From NCBI RefSeq assembly GCF_017562075.2, contig NC_054084.1, positions 22,308,389 through 22,372,388 of the forward strand: a stretch of DNA of 64,000 nt. Reading direction: 5' to 3'. The notes beneath the pieces are model-generated. The model was not told the origin of the DNA. It made no database searches and saw nothing but the letters and a program-made list of their open reading frames with translations. Origin of the DNA: Anopheles merus (taxonomy: Eukaryota; Arthropoda; Insecta; Diptera; Culicidae). Made by a program: the position numbers and the translations under genes. Shown here one piece after another: positions 36,262-47,500 of the stretch; position 1 is the first letter of the stretch, and every line of letters starts with the position of its first letter.

Positions 36262-39200
36262 CTAAAAACAAAACAAACAAAAAACATACATTATAATAGC
36301 TCTCACTGCTTAAACCAATGCTCCCTTACTAATGATAGGAACGGCCGCCGTTCGAAGGATGTTGGTACCCGTCTGGCCCATGTTGGCGTTGGTTTTACCC
36401 CACCCGGCAATGATGCCCTTGCGGCCGACCAGCTCCAGCGGCCGCATCGGCAGACAGATGGGCAGTATGTGTGACTTGTAGCCGGCCGGCCGGGTAAGCT
36501 TCAGCAGGGCCAAATCGTAGCGATCCGGTTGCGTCATGCGGAAGATAAACTTCGGATGGACGATTTTCATCTCCACCCGGTGCTTCTCCGCCGGCAGGGG
36601 TTCAACAATTTTGCCCGAGTTTTGCGTATCGAGCTCGCCCAGATAGATGAGGATGTCCTTCAGCCGGGCCTGCTGGATGCAGTGGGCCGCAGTGGCGACG
36701 AACCGGCGTGACACCAGCACTCCGCCGCACTGGTACTCCGCTATGCGGATGTGCGCCTGCCACGGGTACTCGGCAAAGTTGGCCGTCCGTCCGCCGATGA
36801 TGCGCTTCTGCAGCGTGTTCTGTGACGTTTGCGGAATGCCACATTCGTTCTGGGGGTGAACAAGAAGCTTACTATTAATTGTGCTCCAATTGGAATTTAT
36901 GTCGATTGCTTGGGACTCACCTGCATCAGCTGGTCGGAGCGACGATGGAAGAAGCTTTTCTTCTTGGTGAAGCTTTGGGGAGGAACAAGCATGTTGGGTC
37001 GGTTCACCGGTACGATGGGCTGCAGCACTGGCACCATCGGTACCATCGGTCCGGCGTACGCTACCTTCGGCGCAAGAACGGCACTCGATTGCTCATTGTC
37101 GTACACACAGCAGGACATGAGCCATCGGTTTTCGCCACAGCCGGACACGTGCCGTCCACCCTCCAGCCAGCAGGAGAAGGAAAGCCGACAGGTGCGGACC
37201 TGGTTCTGGTAGACGCAGGTGTCCGGCAGACCCAGCACATTATGAATGATGTCTGCAAAGGGTAGGAAAAATGAGATTCGTTTTTGGTAATAAAAAATAA
37301 GATTATTCAATAAATTATCCGAATCGATTTTGCGAGAGTTGTTTATCAACTTTGAACAATATGTCTAGAACAGGCTACTCAACATGCTGCGATGGATTAT
37401 GTTAAAAATACTTGAAGATGGCGAACAATCCATTTCTTTCTACTAACGTTTGCATTTAAGAAAAATGACAAAAACAGTCGATTTTTCATGCACCGTAATC
37501 TGCACTAACGAAACGATATTGACACTTTCAATAGTAGTATCCCATGAGTCAACAGATAAAATGTGATACTTCTATTAGTCGAACTACAACCGTGATGACC
37601 AAAAACGTGAAGTAACTTCGTTCCAAAGCGTGCGCAATCAAGGAACGGCACCCCGTAGCATCTAGAATGGACTCCGTGCTATAGTTTGTGGACGTCATAG
37701 GCCTGTTCCGGCAACTACAACATCTTGGAACTATTAGACAACAATCAGAGCATCGAAAGAAAGCCCAGTTCCAAATGGCCGACTACCCTGTGCGACAAGA
37801 AGCTCCAAATGATGCTGAAAATGAAGACCGAGGGAAAAGTCTCTACATCGCTGTGTTTGCTTGACTGGGAGGTCGATGAAACTAGTCAAACAGTCTACTA
37901 TGAAAAACACGAACAAACATATCAGGAAGCAGAAAACCGTGCTCAAAGGCAGCGACAAGCAATAACACCAAAATTCAATCTAATCGTTTTAGGCGAATTT
38001 CGATATTTCGATAACACCCTAGTCCGCAAACTGGTCTAAAATCCCCCAGCTGCATCACATCGACATTTTATGGACAAGCTTAATGCAAAACCTCTATTCC
38101 AACACTTTTGTAGCGAAAAATGAAGAGGAATTGTTAAAAACCGAAGGTAGTTCCTAAAAATTCAGTGCCATCCGAAAGAAGGCCATTGTTTATAGCAAAC
38201 ACTAGAAATTGAAACTAAAATTCAACAACTGAAAGGGAAAAGTATGGTCATTGAAGCACTCAACTAAATTCGTCTCCATTTGTTCTCACGCACTTATTTA
38301 TGTTTCAAGAACCTGGTTAAATAGTTCAACGCCAGTGCGTTGCTCCGTTTACTCCATTCCTTAAAATAGTCTGCGTGGAATCATAATTAGTAGTTTGGAA
38401 AACCCTGCCCAAGCAGTTTATTGTTCAAATTTCTGTGTATTCCACGTTCGGTTTATGTAATGGGCAATTTTGAGCTTTTCTAGACTGAGGAATTAAACTG
38501 TCTTAAAACTATTTAGTGGACCTAGTTAGATCACAACTTTAAAGAACAGTGGATACTGAACATGTCTAATTATTGCACATCATGGTTTGATGTCATTGTT
38601 GAATGGAAATTTTAATTAACTTTAATACAAAATATAAAAATTGTATGTTATTCATTCATTTCAATAGCTACGTGTGCGTTAATGCAGCCACGTTTCAATT
38701 TCATGAGCTGTTAAGAGGGGCAAATAGTGATTGTTTCACAAGCGAAAATTAAAATACAGCCATAACCATCCACAATAGACAGCAATAAGAGATGATTGCA
38801 TTGAACGGGATAGGTTAAGTTGTTAAGAAAAAAAAAAAACATTAATCATCAAAGTAATTATAAAGCACCATCGTTTTGCAAGATGGTAGCTGCCGCCGCA
38901 TGACGAATTCCAATCGCTTGCGAAATCCAACACAACACAGCTTCAAACGCTGCCCAGTGGCTTCCCTCTGCGATTGCAACACTCAAAACTTTGTGCCCGG
39001 CGTTTGCTTCGGCAAGCGCAACCGCGATTACTCTTCATATTTCACCTGTCACGGTGAAGCATCGACTGGCTAGGTGCAAGATAGATGAGAGAGAAAAAAA
39101 TTGACCACTATGTCAGGGCTGTCTGTGCACTCCGGGCGGCCACAATCTCGAGTGGCAGCACACGGCCGGTACGGATGCTGTTTGATCTTCGGTCGATGCT

Positions 39201-39890
39201 GGTGAGGTGCTGAACGCAACGACGCGGGGCACGGTGAATTGGCAACATTTCGTAGCCCCAACTTCCTAGCTCCTCATTAACCTACATCCGGACCAGGTGG
39301 ATCGGATCCTCCTCCTCCCTGGGGCAGACACCTTGTGGAATGGGGCAATTACTTTCCGATCGCTGACCGTTCGATGCGAGATTCGCGATCGTCCAATCTG
39401 GGCGCGCTCGTTGATGATAGTGCAGCCGAGCAGGCGTGACCTCGAACTTCACGGGACGGACGCGCACGGGCACAAGCGTGCGTGAAATCCGTCACAATCG
39501 TCCACACGTTACGATCGGTGGGTTTTTGAGAAAAAAGGTTGGGCACACCGAACGATGGCCTAATTTGTGCCTAGCGGCGTGGGTAAGATCGATGTGAAGA
39601 AGTGTTTTTTACCCCCCCAATGGCTACAAAACGTTAGACATGCAGAAATAATAGCTTTGTTCGGGCCAAATCCCAGTCGCATTGGTCGCACGAGAACACG
39701 ATGGAGCACGCTGAGTAGCAGCTCGGTGTAAAATCGTTCCTATAAATGCTTTGATGCAACATGTTCAAACAACTTCAAACGGTGCACGAGGTACCTAGAA
39801 GCGAAACTTACTTGCGTGTACGAGCGTGGAAAAGCATCCGAACCAAATCAGCAATCCTACGGTGCGGGTTGGGAAATGCCCTGAGAGCAT
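35996..39890 (-). CDS. Gene B: clip-like, trypsin-type serine protease, complete
   Basis: Coding exons are 39890-39812, 37252-36921, 36849-36330 and 36261-35996. All junctions have matching phases and GT/AG sites, giving 398 residues. The signal peptide is residues 1-26. A six-cysteine knot runs from Cys39 to Cys75 (C-x8-C-x5-C-x10-C-x8-CC). A Pro/Val-rich linker reaches about 137, and Cys140 is the likely interchain cysteine. KR|IIGG at 153/154 is the activation site. The triad is in TAAHC, DRYDLALL and LGDSGGP. HQDACLGDSGG puts Asp in the S1 pocket, so it should be catalytically active and trypsin-like. From memory the catalytic domain closely resembles Drosophila CG8170. It is secreted, possibly acting on cuticle, matrix or haemolymph substrates, but the role is unknown. 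Confidence 0.92.
36330..36849 (-). CDS. Gene B exon 3: activation site, His, Asp
   Basis: From ACCCCCAG| at 36849: NECGIPQTSQNTLQKRIIGG, then EYPWQAH, VATAAHCIQ and TQPDRYDLALLKL. It ends AAVPIIS, phase 1, at ATTA|GTAAGG. A single 520-base exon covers what gene A splits over three exons, so introns were lost here or gained in A. Confidence 0.94.
36921..37252 (-). CDS. Gene B exon 2: six-cysteine knot and linker
   Basis: The acceptor CCCTTTGCAG| at 37252 leads into IIHNVLGLPDTCVYQNQVRT, then CRLSFSCWLEGG, a Cys-x8-Cys-Cys ending, and a linker with repeated Pro-Met-Val and Pro-Val motifs (MVPMVPVLQPIVPVNRPNM). It ends RRSDQLMQ|GTGAGT in phase 0. The knot aligns with exon 2 of gene A in every cysteine, with one extra residue before the CC pair. 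Here the linker is in the same exon as the knot, whereas gene A has a separate linker exon. Confidence 0.9.
37540..38300 (+). pseudogene. Decayed Tc1/mariner-type transposase in gene B intron 1
   Basis: Plus-strand frames with shifts and stops read DKKLQMMLKMKTEGKVSTSL, then TVYYEKHEQTYQEAENRAQR, a relic of the D-E-x-Y-F block (GEFRYF near 37993), and IPQLHHIDILWTSLMQNLYS followed by NTFVAKNEEELL. This order (helix-turn-helix part, catalytic block, final P-x-x-IE-x-W motif) is that of mariner transposases. Most of the catalytic core is deleted, so it is inactive. Confidence 0.7.
39812..39890 (-). CDS. Gene B first coding exon: signal peptide
   Basis: A 79-base coding part, too short for routine ORF finding. 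ATG at 39890 has A at -3 and starts MLSGHFPTRT. It continues with a hydrophobic core VGLLIWFGCF and ends STLVHA, an ideal signal-peptidase site. It stops exactly at the strong donor GCAA|GTAAGTTT, phase 1. The next exon at 37252 needs phase 1, and together they read LVHA-NIIHNVLGL. The exon appears to begin at an acceptor, CTATTTCAG|, at 39938, so 5' untranslated exons probably lie further upstream. Found by reading, not by homology. Confidence 0.8.
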
Positions 39891-39934
39891 CTTCTTCTGT
39901 TTGCGGGCGGCCGACGATTGCGTCGTATTTTCAT
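39857..39934 (-). promoter_or_regulatory. Upstream ORF overlapping the gene B start codon
   Basis: An ATG with A at -3 lies 44 bases upstream of the gene B ATG, in another frame. It runs 25 codons (MKIRRNRRPPANRRRC...) to a TAG that falls after the gene B ATG. If the leader exon starts at 39938 as the acceptor suggests, ribosomes meet this ATG first. Reaching the protease start would need leaky scanning or a shorter leader. Confidence 0.45.
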
Positions 39935-39938
39935 TCTT

Positions 39939-41800
39939 CTGAAATAGAAACGTGGTGAGAAGATCGTGGGATCAGCGATGGTTTGCAATTTCGTGGGAGC
40001 CGGCGAACCTGCTGGGAAGGTTGAAACTGGTTGAAGAATGGCTTCAAAGTTCGTTAGAATTAAAAGGTGGCATTTTTTGAGTTTAGTGATCATTTCTAGT
40101 GGCTAAGCGCCGATCCCAGCCAAACAAGCATGGAAGAGTGTTACGGTTCAACATTCAAGTTATGCAACGGTGTGTAGCGGCATTCTATTTACATATTATA
40201 CGGCATGCTTTGGCGTTCGAGCTGAGATAAGCTGCTTAAAAGCTCACAATCTCATCAGACAAACAATCTCACCCTCATCAGACCACAACAGACATAAATC
40301 AATTCATCTGGCCAAAAAACGAGATTAGAAAACACCCGTTACCCGAACTAGACGCATTCCAATCAAAGGCACGAAAACAAGACAAACCAAAGATCAGCCC
40401 ACCCGTCATGAAACACACGCGTCGACACCGAGCTATCAGCTGGTGCCGCCGAATCCTTCGCCGGGTGTCTCGATGCCTCAGTGTGCGTGTGTGTATGTAT
40501 CGTGTCTCTCTAGTTTCGTCTGGCCTTGGCGAAGGTCGACGACGGTGTGGAGATGTGGAAAATAATGTTTTCTCGTTGCCGTTGCCCCACGTTGCGTTCT
40601 TCATGTCATTCCGGTCACTGGCCACCGCAGACCCTCCTTAGGCCCCTTTTTTCCGAACTAAACGATCGGGCGTGTGTAGCGTAAACAGGCTTCACAGGTC
40701 TGTTTTGTATGCTTCTGCTTCCATCTTCCATTTTCACTCACTCTCCGACCATTATCTTTCACATTATGCTGCTTTTTTATGCTTGTCCTTCTGCTCGCGC
40801 GGACCAAAGCGAACAGCAACAGCCACCCACCTTTTCTCCGGGCCACCCATTTATGGCAAGAACGCGCACCACTCACGGTGGGTGAGGAGCGTCGGAGGCC
40901 GCCGCGCGGTGCACTTAACGACGGTCGCTCGCCGACGTGCGTAATTAGTTTGTGTCTTCGTTGCTCACGTCGTTTTCGTTTACGCTGGGATGGCTGTTTT
41001 GCTCGATTGTTTTTTTCTTCTGCTTTTTCTTTTTCCCCGGGCCGCGCGCGCGCGGATCTTATTTAATGTCCGCGTCATGTCAAGTAAAGAGACGGAACAA
41101 CGGACCCGCACGATGCGGCCGGCGAGAATAGCCAAATCACGTACGGTAATTGCAAGAATGTGGTTAGGCGTCCTGGGGAGCGATATCTTGCGCAGACATA
41201 AAAGCCCGAGCGTTTGTGTTGGGTTGGTTGGTAATGGATCTACTATGGAGGTTTGAAGCATAGATGTGTGGGAACCAGCAAGGAGAAAATGCTTTGAAAG
41301 CGTCGCCTAACAGTGGACCTAGACAACGTGTAGTAATACAGTAAATAAATAACATTTAAATTTACGTAAAAATATCAAGCTCATCTACAACGGTGCAGAA
41401 AGTGACAAACTCGAATAAAATCGTAATCAACAATCGCCGGTCACTGCACACGGTTGATAACATCGGCAGTTTCATTTTCCGCGACCAGTCGATGGTGCAT
41501 TATCATAATCAGCGCGCATCCAGCGCACCGTGATGGTGATGGAAAGTGGTGTCTGTGCCCCTGCCGTGCACTACGGCTACATATCGGCGTATATCTTTTC
41601 GCAACATCGATCTGTTCCACGGTCATTTCCATAACGGAATTGTTCACAGAGTGGTTCGCCAATTGCCACTCGGTTTCACTTGGCAGGGGTGGGTGGAACA
41701 TTTGCAACTTACACGCGTTTCAACGCGCTGATGTCCACTCGGCGGATGGTAGCGCCTCGCTGGGCATGTTCACGCTCACGCTCAGTAACGTTATCATTGA
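39939..41800. other. Region upstream of gene B
   Basis: GC-rich from 38870 to about 41800. Two minus-strand donors could end untranslated leader exons that splice to 39938: GATGAGG|GTGAGA at 40273 and CGCGT|GTAAGTTG at 41713. No initiator was pinned. Open frames here look like chance. Confidence 0.45.
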
Positions 41801-42082
41801 TTAACTGTACAATCAACACTTGGAAGGATAATTAAAAACCAATTTCATGATTGAATTATTTATGAATAAAATTGATGAAAAGGTGGTTGCATGCTTCAAC
41901 ACTTCTTCATATTGCAATTGGATAAAAAAAAACTGTTCAAAAGTTAGTTTGAGTGAAGATTTGTGTGAGCCTTGAAGAAGCCACTTAGGTAATATAAAAT
42001 CAGTCAAAACCTGACAATTTTATATTATTGACCCTTAGTATATTTTAAGCCAGAAAGCTGACATTTCAGCCTGTCAGTGCCA

Positions 42083-42590
42083 AGACCATGTATGATACAG
42101 GTCGATGCATAGCTCTTTTGGCACTAATACAAAGATCATGGATTTGACTGTTGCCTCGTTCGTTTCTACACGCACGCACACAAGCTCGAAGTGAATGGGG
42201 TGTTATTTTGGCGATTTTTCGTTTTTATTAAATTATTAAAATTATGAATACATTCAAATGTGTTCTCCCCGCGAAAATTCGCACCAAACACAAAGGTTTT
42301 ACTGAAAATTAACTGTTTTTGATGCGCCAATTTCATCACAATGCCACATGAATTTGAGTGTTTTTGGGTGTGTGGCTCTCATCAATAATTATAACATTTG
42401 AAATATCATTGAGAAATATCGTTTTAAGAGAATTTAAGGTAAAAATTCCAAAATTAATGAATCGCATGCAGCATCCTATAGAAAATGTAAACAAACGAAC
42501 TGAACGGGGCCACTGTCAAACCGATACTTCTTTTACTTACTTTCATTTGTCAATTCCTTAGGCATGCATCGACCTGTATCCTATATGGAC
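42083..42590. mobile_element. Possible small inverted-repeat element
   Basis: GATACAGGTCGATGCAT near 42095 recurs inverted near 42580. Flanking matches (ACCATGTA / TCCATATA) extend the pair to about 28 bases. About 500 bases lie between with no ORF of note. No target duplication was clear. Confidence 0.45.
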
Positions 42591-42945
42591 TTTGCTTTCA
42601 GTAGAATAATATTCATTATCCAGGTTGGATCCATTGGACAGCTTCGTTTAGCTATATTGAATTTCATAATTTTCGAAGGAACAAAGATGCATTTCTAAAC
42701 AGTTTTTTCTTTGTTTTTTTTTGCATTGAAATGGGGATAAATGTTTTAAAAACATTTAAAAGTATCGAATCAAACCATTTTTAACCTTTCTTCTTTTTTT
42801 AATAAAATATTTATGGTTCTGCAAAAACAAACATTTATCTTACATGAGTTGAATCGGCATTTGTTTAATTTTTGTAAAAAAAAAAAACTAGCTTGAATTG
42901 TAAATCTACCTATTACTATCAAATTTTACCTTAAAATAGTACTGT

Positions 42946-42984
42946 CAATGTATCGATGCATCTGCCAATGTATCGATGCATCTG
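42946..42984. repeat. Tandem duplication of a 20-base unit
   Basis: Two perfect copies of CAATGTATCGATGCATCTG with one base between them. Confidence 0.9.
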
Positions 42985-43300
42985 AGCTTTTAATACTACA
43001 TTTGCTCTCTGAAGTCAAAATTTATTTTCCGATTGGTTTAGAGATTATTATCATTATTATTTTTTATTCAGTAGGGACGGCTTTGCCGTATTGCTTATAT
43101 TATTATCATTATAGTATCTAAATATTTATAAATAAATACAAATATTTATGTGTGTGTGTGTATTTTTTTAAATAATAATCCTTACACTGAAAATCGTTCA
43201 TTTTGCTCGAAAAATCCACCACAACTTGCTGTGCTACTCGCTCAGTAAGAAAAGCACATGAATGTTTCGAAATTTTCCTTCAAATATTCAAACTAATTTG

Positions 43301-44474
43301 AGCGTATAATTTGAAGCTTGGTTGAAAATAAACGGTTTCATTTGTCTCAATTTGCCCCCAAGTGGCTCGGCGATACCGTTGTAATGATGCATTAGAAGCG
43401 ACAAATGAATGTTATCGCGATGCTTTCTTCCCACGTCCGCCCAGCGCACAAAGCGACCGACGCTTTTTCTAGCTTATCAAAACATTTAGCATCGCAGCTT
43501 ACCCTGGGCACCCCAGGGCCGATTCTTCTCCAAAGCAAAACCGTGCTTACAGCTACCTCCAAGGGCCGCCACTGGTTCGGTCCGAGTATAGTAGCCACCC
43601 GAAAATGTGGCCCAATTAATCAACGGTTTACCGGTGGCCATTTGATAATTTCGCCACTGGTCACCGCCAGAGCGGTGTGAAAGTTGAGGGAGAGCACTCG
43701 CGGAGGGACTCCGGTGGAGAAACAATTATCTTAAAATATCCTCGAGCGAGCCTGACACAACACAGTGACAGCAGTGGAAGCCTGTGCTGTCTGTAGCCTT
43801 GGTTCCGTTTAGCCAGCTGGGTTCTGTTTGGCGTTCGCCTTAAAACACCGGCAATGAATTCGCGCTGGGTCCATCTGCCCATCCGCCATGGTAGATAGGA
43901 GAAACAGAAACGTAGGACACGTCTAAACCCGGGATTTGGATGGGTTGCGGTTGAGCAAAACAAGAAAGATAATTTCGCTCAACCGGCGATACAGTTTATT
44001 TTCTCCTTCCCCAGGCCGAAAGTCCAGCAGTCCAATGACTTCTTCAATTCAAACGCTTAAAAGGATATGAGAGACAGGGGACTGCGGGCCGCTTCCTTCT
44101 TGCGAATGCGACGGTGTAATCTTTCATCGAGCGAATTTCTCCGAAATGCTGTCTGCATCTCGGTGTTGCATCTCCTGCCATTACCTCCTCCTCCTCCGCT
44201 ACACCTCCTAGCGGGCACGGATCTGGCGAGGGCATTGACGCATTAATGCGGCACCTCCTCCGAACGCTCCACTCCTCCCACACTGCACGACTTGCTAAGC
44301 GGTGCCGATTATTCGCCGCCCCAAACACACCAAACCGCAGCCTGACGCGTTCGAGCCGCGACCGCAGCAGCAACACCGAACGCAACCACTGCGTCATCGA
44401 TGAACCTTTCTCCTACGCCTGCGGGCGTTCAGCAAAACCGTCCTCTCGTGAGCCCCCATCAGCTCCAAACCCAA

Positions 44475-44505
<31 letters not shown>

Positions 44506-45750
44506 GACAACACAGCATGATGGTGCAGGCCACTGCCCGCAAGCTCGCCTTATTAAACAAACAGATTATCGTGGTGCCTGGCCGTGCTGGCATCGCGGAG
44601 CGGCCAGTGTGCAGTGCAGCGATGAATTAAATTACGGGAAATTAAAATGGAGAAATTACAGCCACGATTGACCTAATCCCGCCCGGGCATGCTTTCTACG
44701 ATTGATGGCGCAGGACGAAACGAAGCGAGCGAAGAGCTGCTGGTCGTGCTGTGGTAGATTAGTTGACGTTAAGCCGATGTTGCTGGCAAAAGAGAACGAC
44801 CGGGAACAGGCATAGGCCCGTCACGCACAAGGCCTCCCACAACACCGTCCGATGCGTGCCACGAATGTCAAGCGTATCGTCCAGCCCGCGCACAAAGACC
44901 GAAATCCGTTGACTTTGGTGTAAGCTTTCGTACTACTATGGTGGCCGATACTGGGGCCGATAGTTTCCACGGCAATCCCGAATATTGCCCATCTTTGGGT
45001 GGAATTGCGGAACAAAAGAACGGCACTCTAGCGGTGAAGGAAGGAGGATAGTTTTTAATTAATTATGACAGCGCACTTCACATGTCAATCCGGGCCACCG
45101 GGAGAAACAAAGCACCAAATACAACCACCAAAGCGCCACGACGAAATAAAGGCGCCGCCATCGTTACCGTGTCATGTTAATGGGCGTTGATGTGTATACC
45201 CGTTATAGAATAGAATCGAGCCGTGGTTCTCATTAGCGGAACCGCCGAACCGTCTCGTGGTCGTCGTAGAATTAGAGTTTTTCGGCAGGACGGCTGTTAA
45301 AGTTGTTAACGCGGCTGCCAAATTAGAGCCCGGCGTGAGTTGTTGATGTGCCATTGCCCCGGTGCGTGATAAACCGGTGAATTTTATTCGCACAGTGCGA
45401 CCCGTTAGCCGAGGGGGGAAGTTTGCACAAAATTGCCGCTGCAAAAGTTCGATTGAATGTTGATTGACCGTTTGGAGGGTAATAATACTTCGTCAAGTTT
45501 AATGGTGCTGGCGGGACTTTGGCTGTGTGTGAACAGTATGGTCGTAAAAACGGATTGGTGGCTGAAATTACATCTTAATTTTTCACATTCCCATCTCCCG
45601 TGGCGAAGCTTACTGCGGGAGTTGTGTAATAAATTTGTTGAAGGATGGATAAGGGAAGATGAAGAACCACGATGCAAGATGTCGTAAATAAGGCGAGGTA
45701 TGATTTAGCGTGCCTACATAAGCGTAATTTTTGATTTCATAATGCGTTTT
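43301..45750. other. GC-richer non-coding island
   Basis: No trustworthy coding exon. Contains an ATC trinucleotide run. May be regulatory by composition alone. Confidence 0.5.
44475..44505. repeat. (ATC)n microsatellite
   Basis: About ten ATC units. Confidence 0.95.
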
Positions 45751-47500
45751 TTTTTTGTTAAATTTTGGAAGATGGCGATACGTAGAGGTATTAGAATGAA
45801 ATTTTCGCCGACGTTATGATATCAGAGGTTTATTATTTTTCTGGAATGATTAATATTTAACTGGACAGATACAAATTAATACAACTATTTCAATTGATTA
45901 TTTACTTGGAACGGGTATATTAGATACATCTCGTCGTACAATATTTTAAGCATTAAAACATTAAATAGTTCATAATCATAATTAAATAGTTCATATCATC
46001 ATAATTAGACGGATGGGCCTAATATTGTTAATGCCACGCAGTTGAGCAATCGAAAAATTAAACAAACTCTTGTACAAATAAATATGGGGAAAATACTCGT
46101 AGTCCACTAGGAATTTGATTTATTCTTACAAATTACATATGTTTGTTTACATTATCTGATAATAAACTTCTGCGAAAAGATTAATATAAAAACATTTCAT
46201 GAAGTACGGCCTGAAAATGTTTATTTCCACATTTTTTAAATATTCACTTCTCAAAGATGACTTTACAAAGTGAATTTTGAGGTATCTGAATATGGTTAAA
46301 ATTGTAAATCTCACGACTCACAGAATTTATTATCATAATTCAATGACAAATTGCGTAGTTTATGTGGTTTATGTGTTTATGTGGACAAGGAGTATTGCTC
46401 TCAACTTTTTGAAATATAAGAATGAATGATATAAAGCAAACATATGCTTTATTTGCTTCTGAGATGGGTTTTTGCCTAGTTAAATTTATCCACTTCATTT
46501 ATCCATTTATAATGAAGAAAAACGAGATCGAACACATTACGAATACTCACTTTTTACTGCGTTAAAAGCAAAATTCATGTTCTAATAAAAATTCTACTAC
46601 TACTACCACTAAACATATGCTTCATTGGTCTTTTATTTTTTCAAAAGTTGTTATGTAATTGATAAGTAGGTAAGTAATGTTAAATTTAAACAAAATTGTT
46701 GAATACATGATTGGTTTCCAAGCAACCTAGTCAAAATATGTTCCTTTTTTTTCTATAAATTAGTTAACCTGTATCAATATTTTATTTTATTTTATTAGTA
46801 TGAAGTTTTACATAACACATAAGATAGTAAGAATTCTAGATATGGTAAATGATTATAGTACAGTCTTTCCCCGAGCTACGCAAATAATGCGATCTGGAGA
46901 CATTTCCGTAATTTGGATTCTCGCGTAAGTCGAATATAACGCTTCTTAGCCAAAATTTAATTTAAACATTGTTTTTAGTATTTAGTATAATTGTACCCTT
47001 TCAAAAGTTCTCATGTTTTTTGTTTATCCCTGTGTTTTTCTTATCGTTCTCACGATTTATTAGGCGTATTTCAGAGTTTTGTGGTTCGTTTGTATTTATA
47101 TTCAATCAGATAAATCCAATAAATTGTGGCATCGATACAAAAAATTGTGAAAAACGGTTAATAAATCGTAAGACGAGCCCAAAAAATATGTTAACCAACC
47201 AATAAATCTTGGAAAACTCTGCAGTTTATTTTTTAATAGAACCCTCCTCAAAAAAAAATATATTTCTAGTACACGAAATATAACAAAAAGCAAATTTATC
47301 TCAATTGTTATCAAGCAATATGAATTGTTTTGTATACTCTTCATCAAATATTTGGCATCAATGTGGGTTATATTTACAGTTTGGGTTGTGCTAAATTGGA
47401 AATAGTGCATCCATGGTCTAAGATAACGACTTAAAAAGTACCATGATAAGATCCGAACACATGTAACAACAATTGAAACATTGAGCAAAAAGTAACCCCT
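45751..47500. other. AT-rich spacer
   Basis: No gene recognised. Contains a partial copy of the pogo-like end sequence at 46862. Confidence 0.6.
46862..46945 (+). mobile_element. Partial pogo/Tigger-like element end
   Basis: TA followed by CAGTCTTTCCCCGAGCTACG and, further on, CTCGCGTAAGTCGAATATAA. This echoes the left end of the element at 30456. The opposite end was not found. Confidence 0.5.

Larger units (their letters stand above)
41801..43300. other. AT-rich spacer with small repeats
   Basis: Holds an inverted-repeat pair (42083-42590) and a 20-base tandem duplication (42946-42984). No gene seen. Confidence 0.6.
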
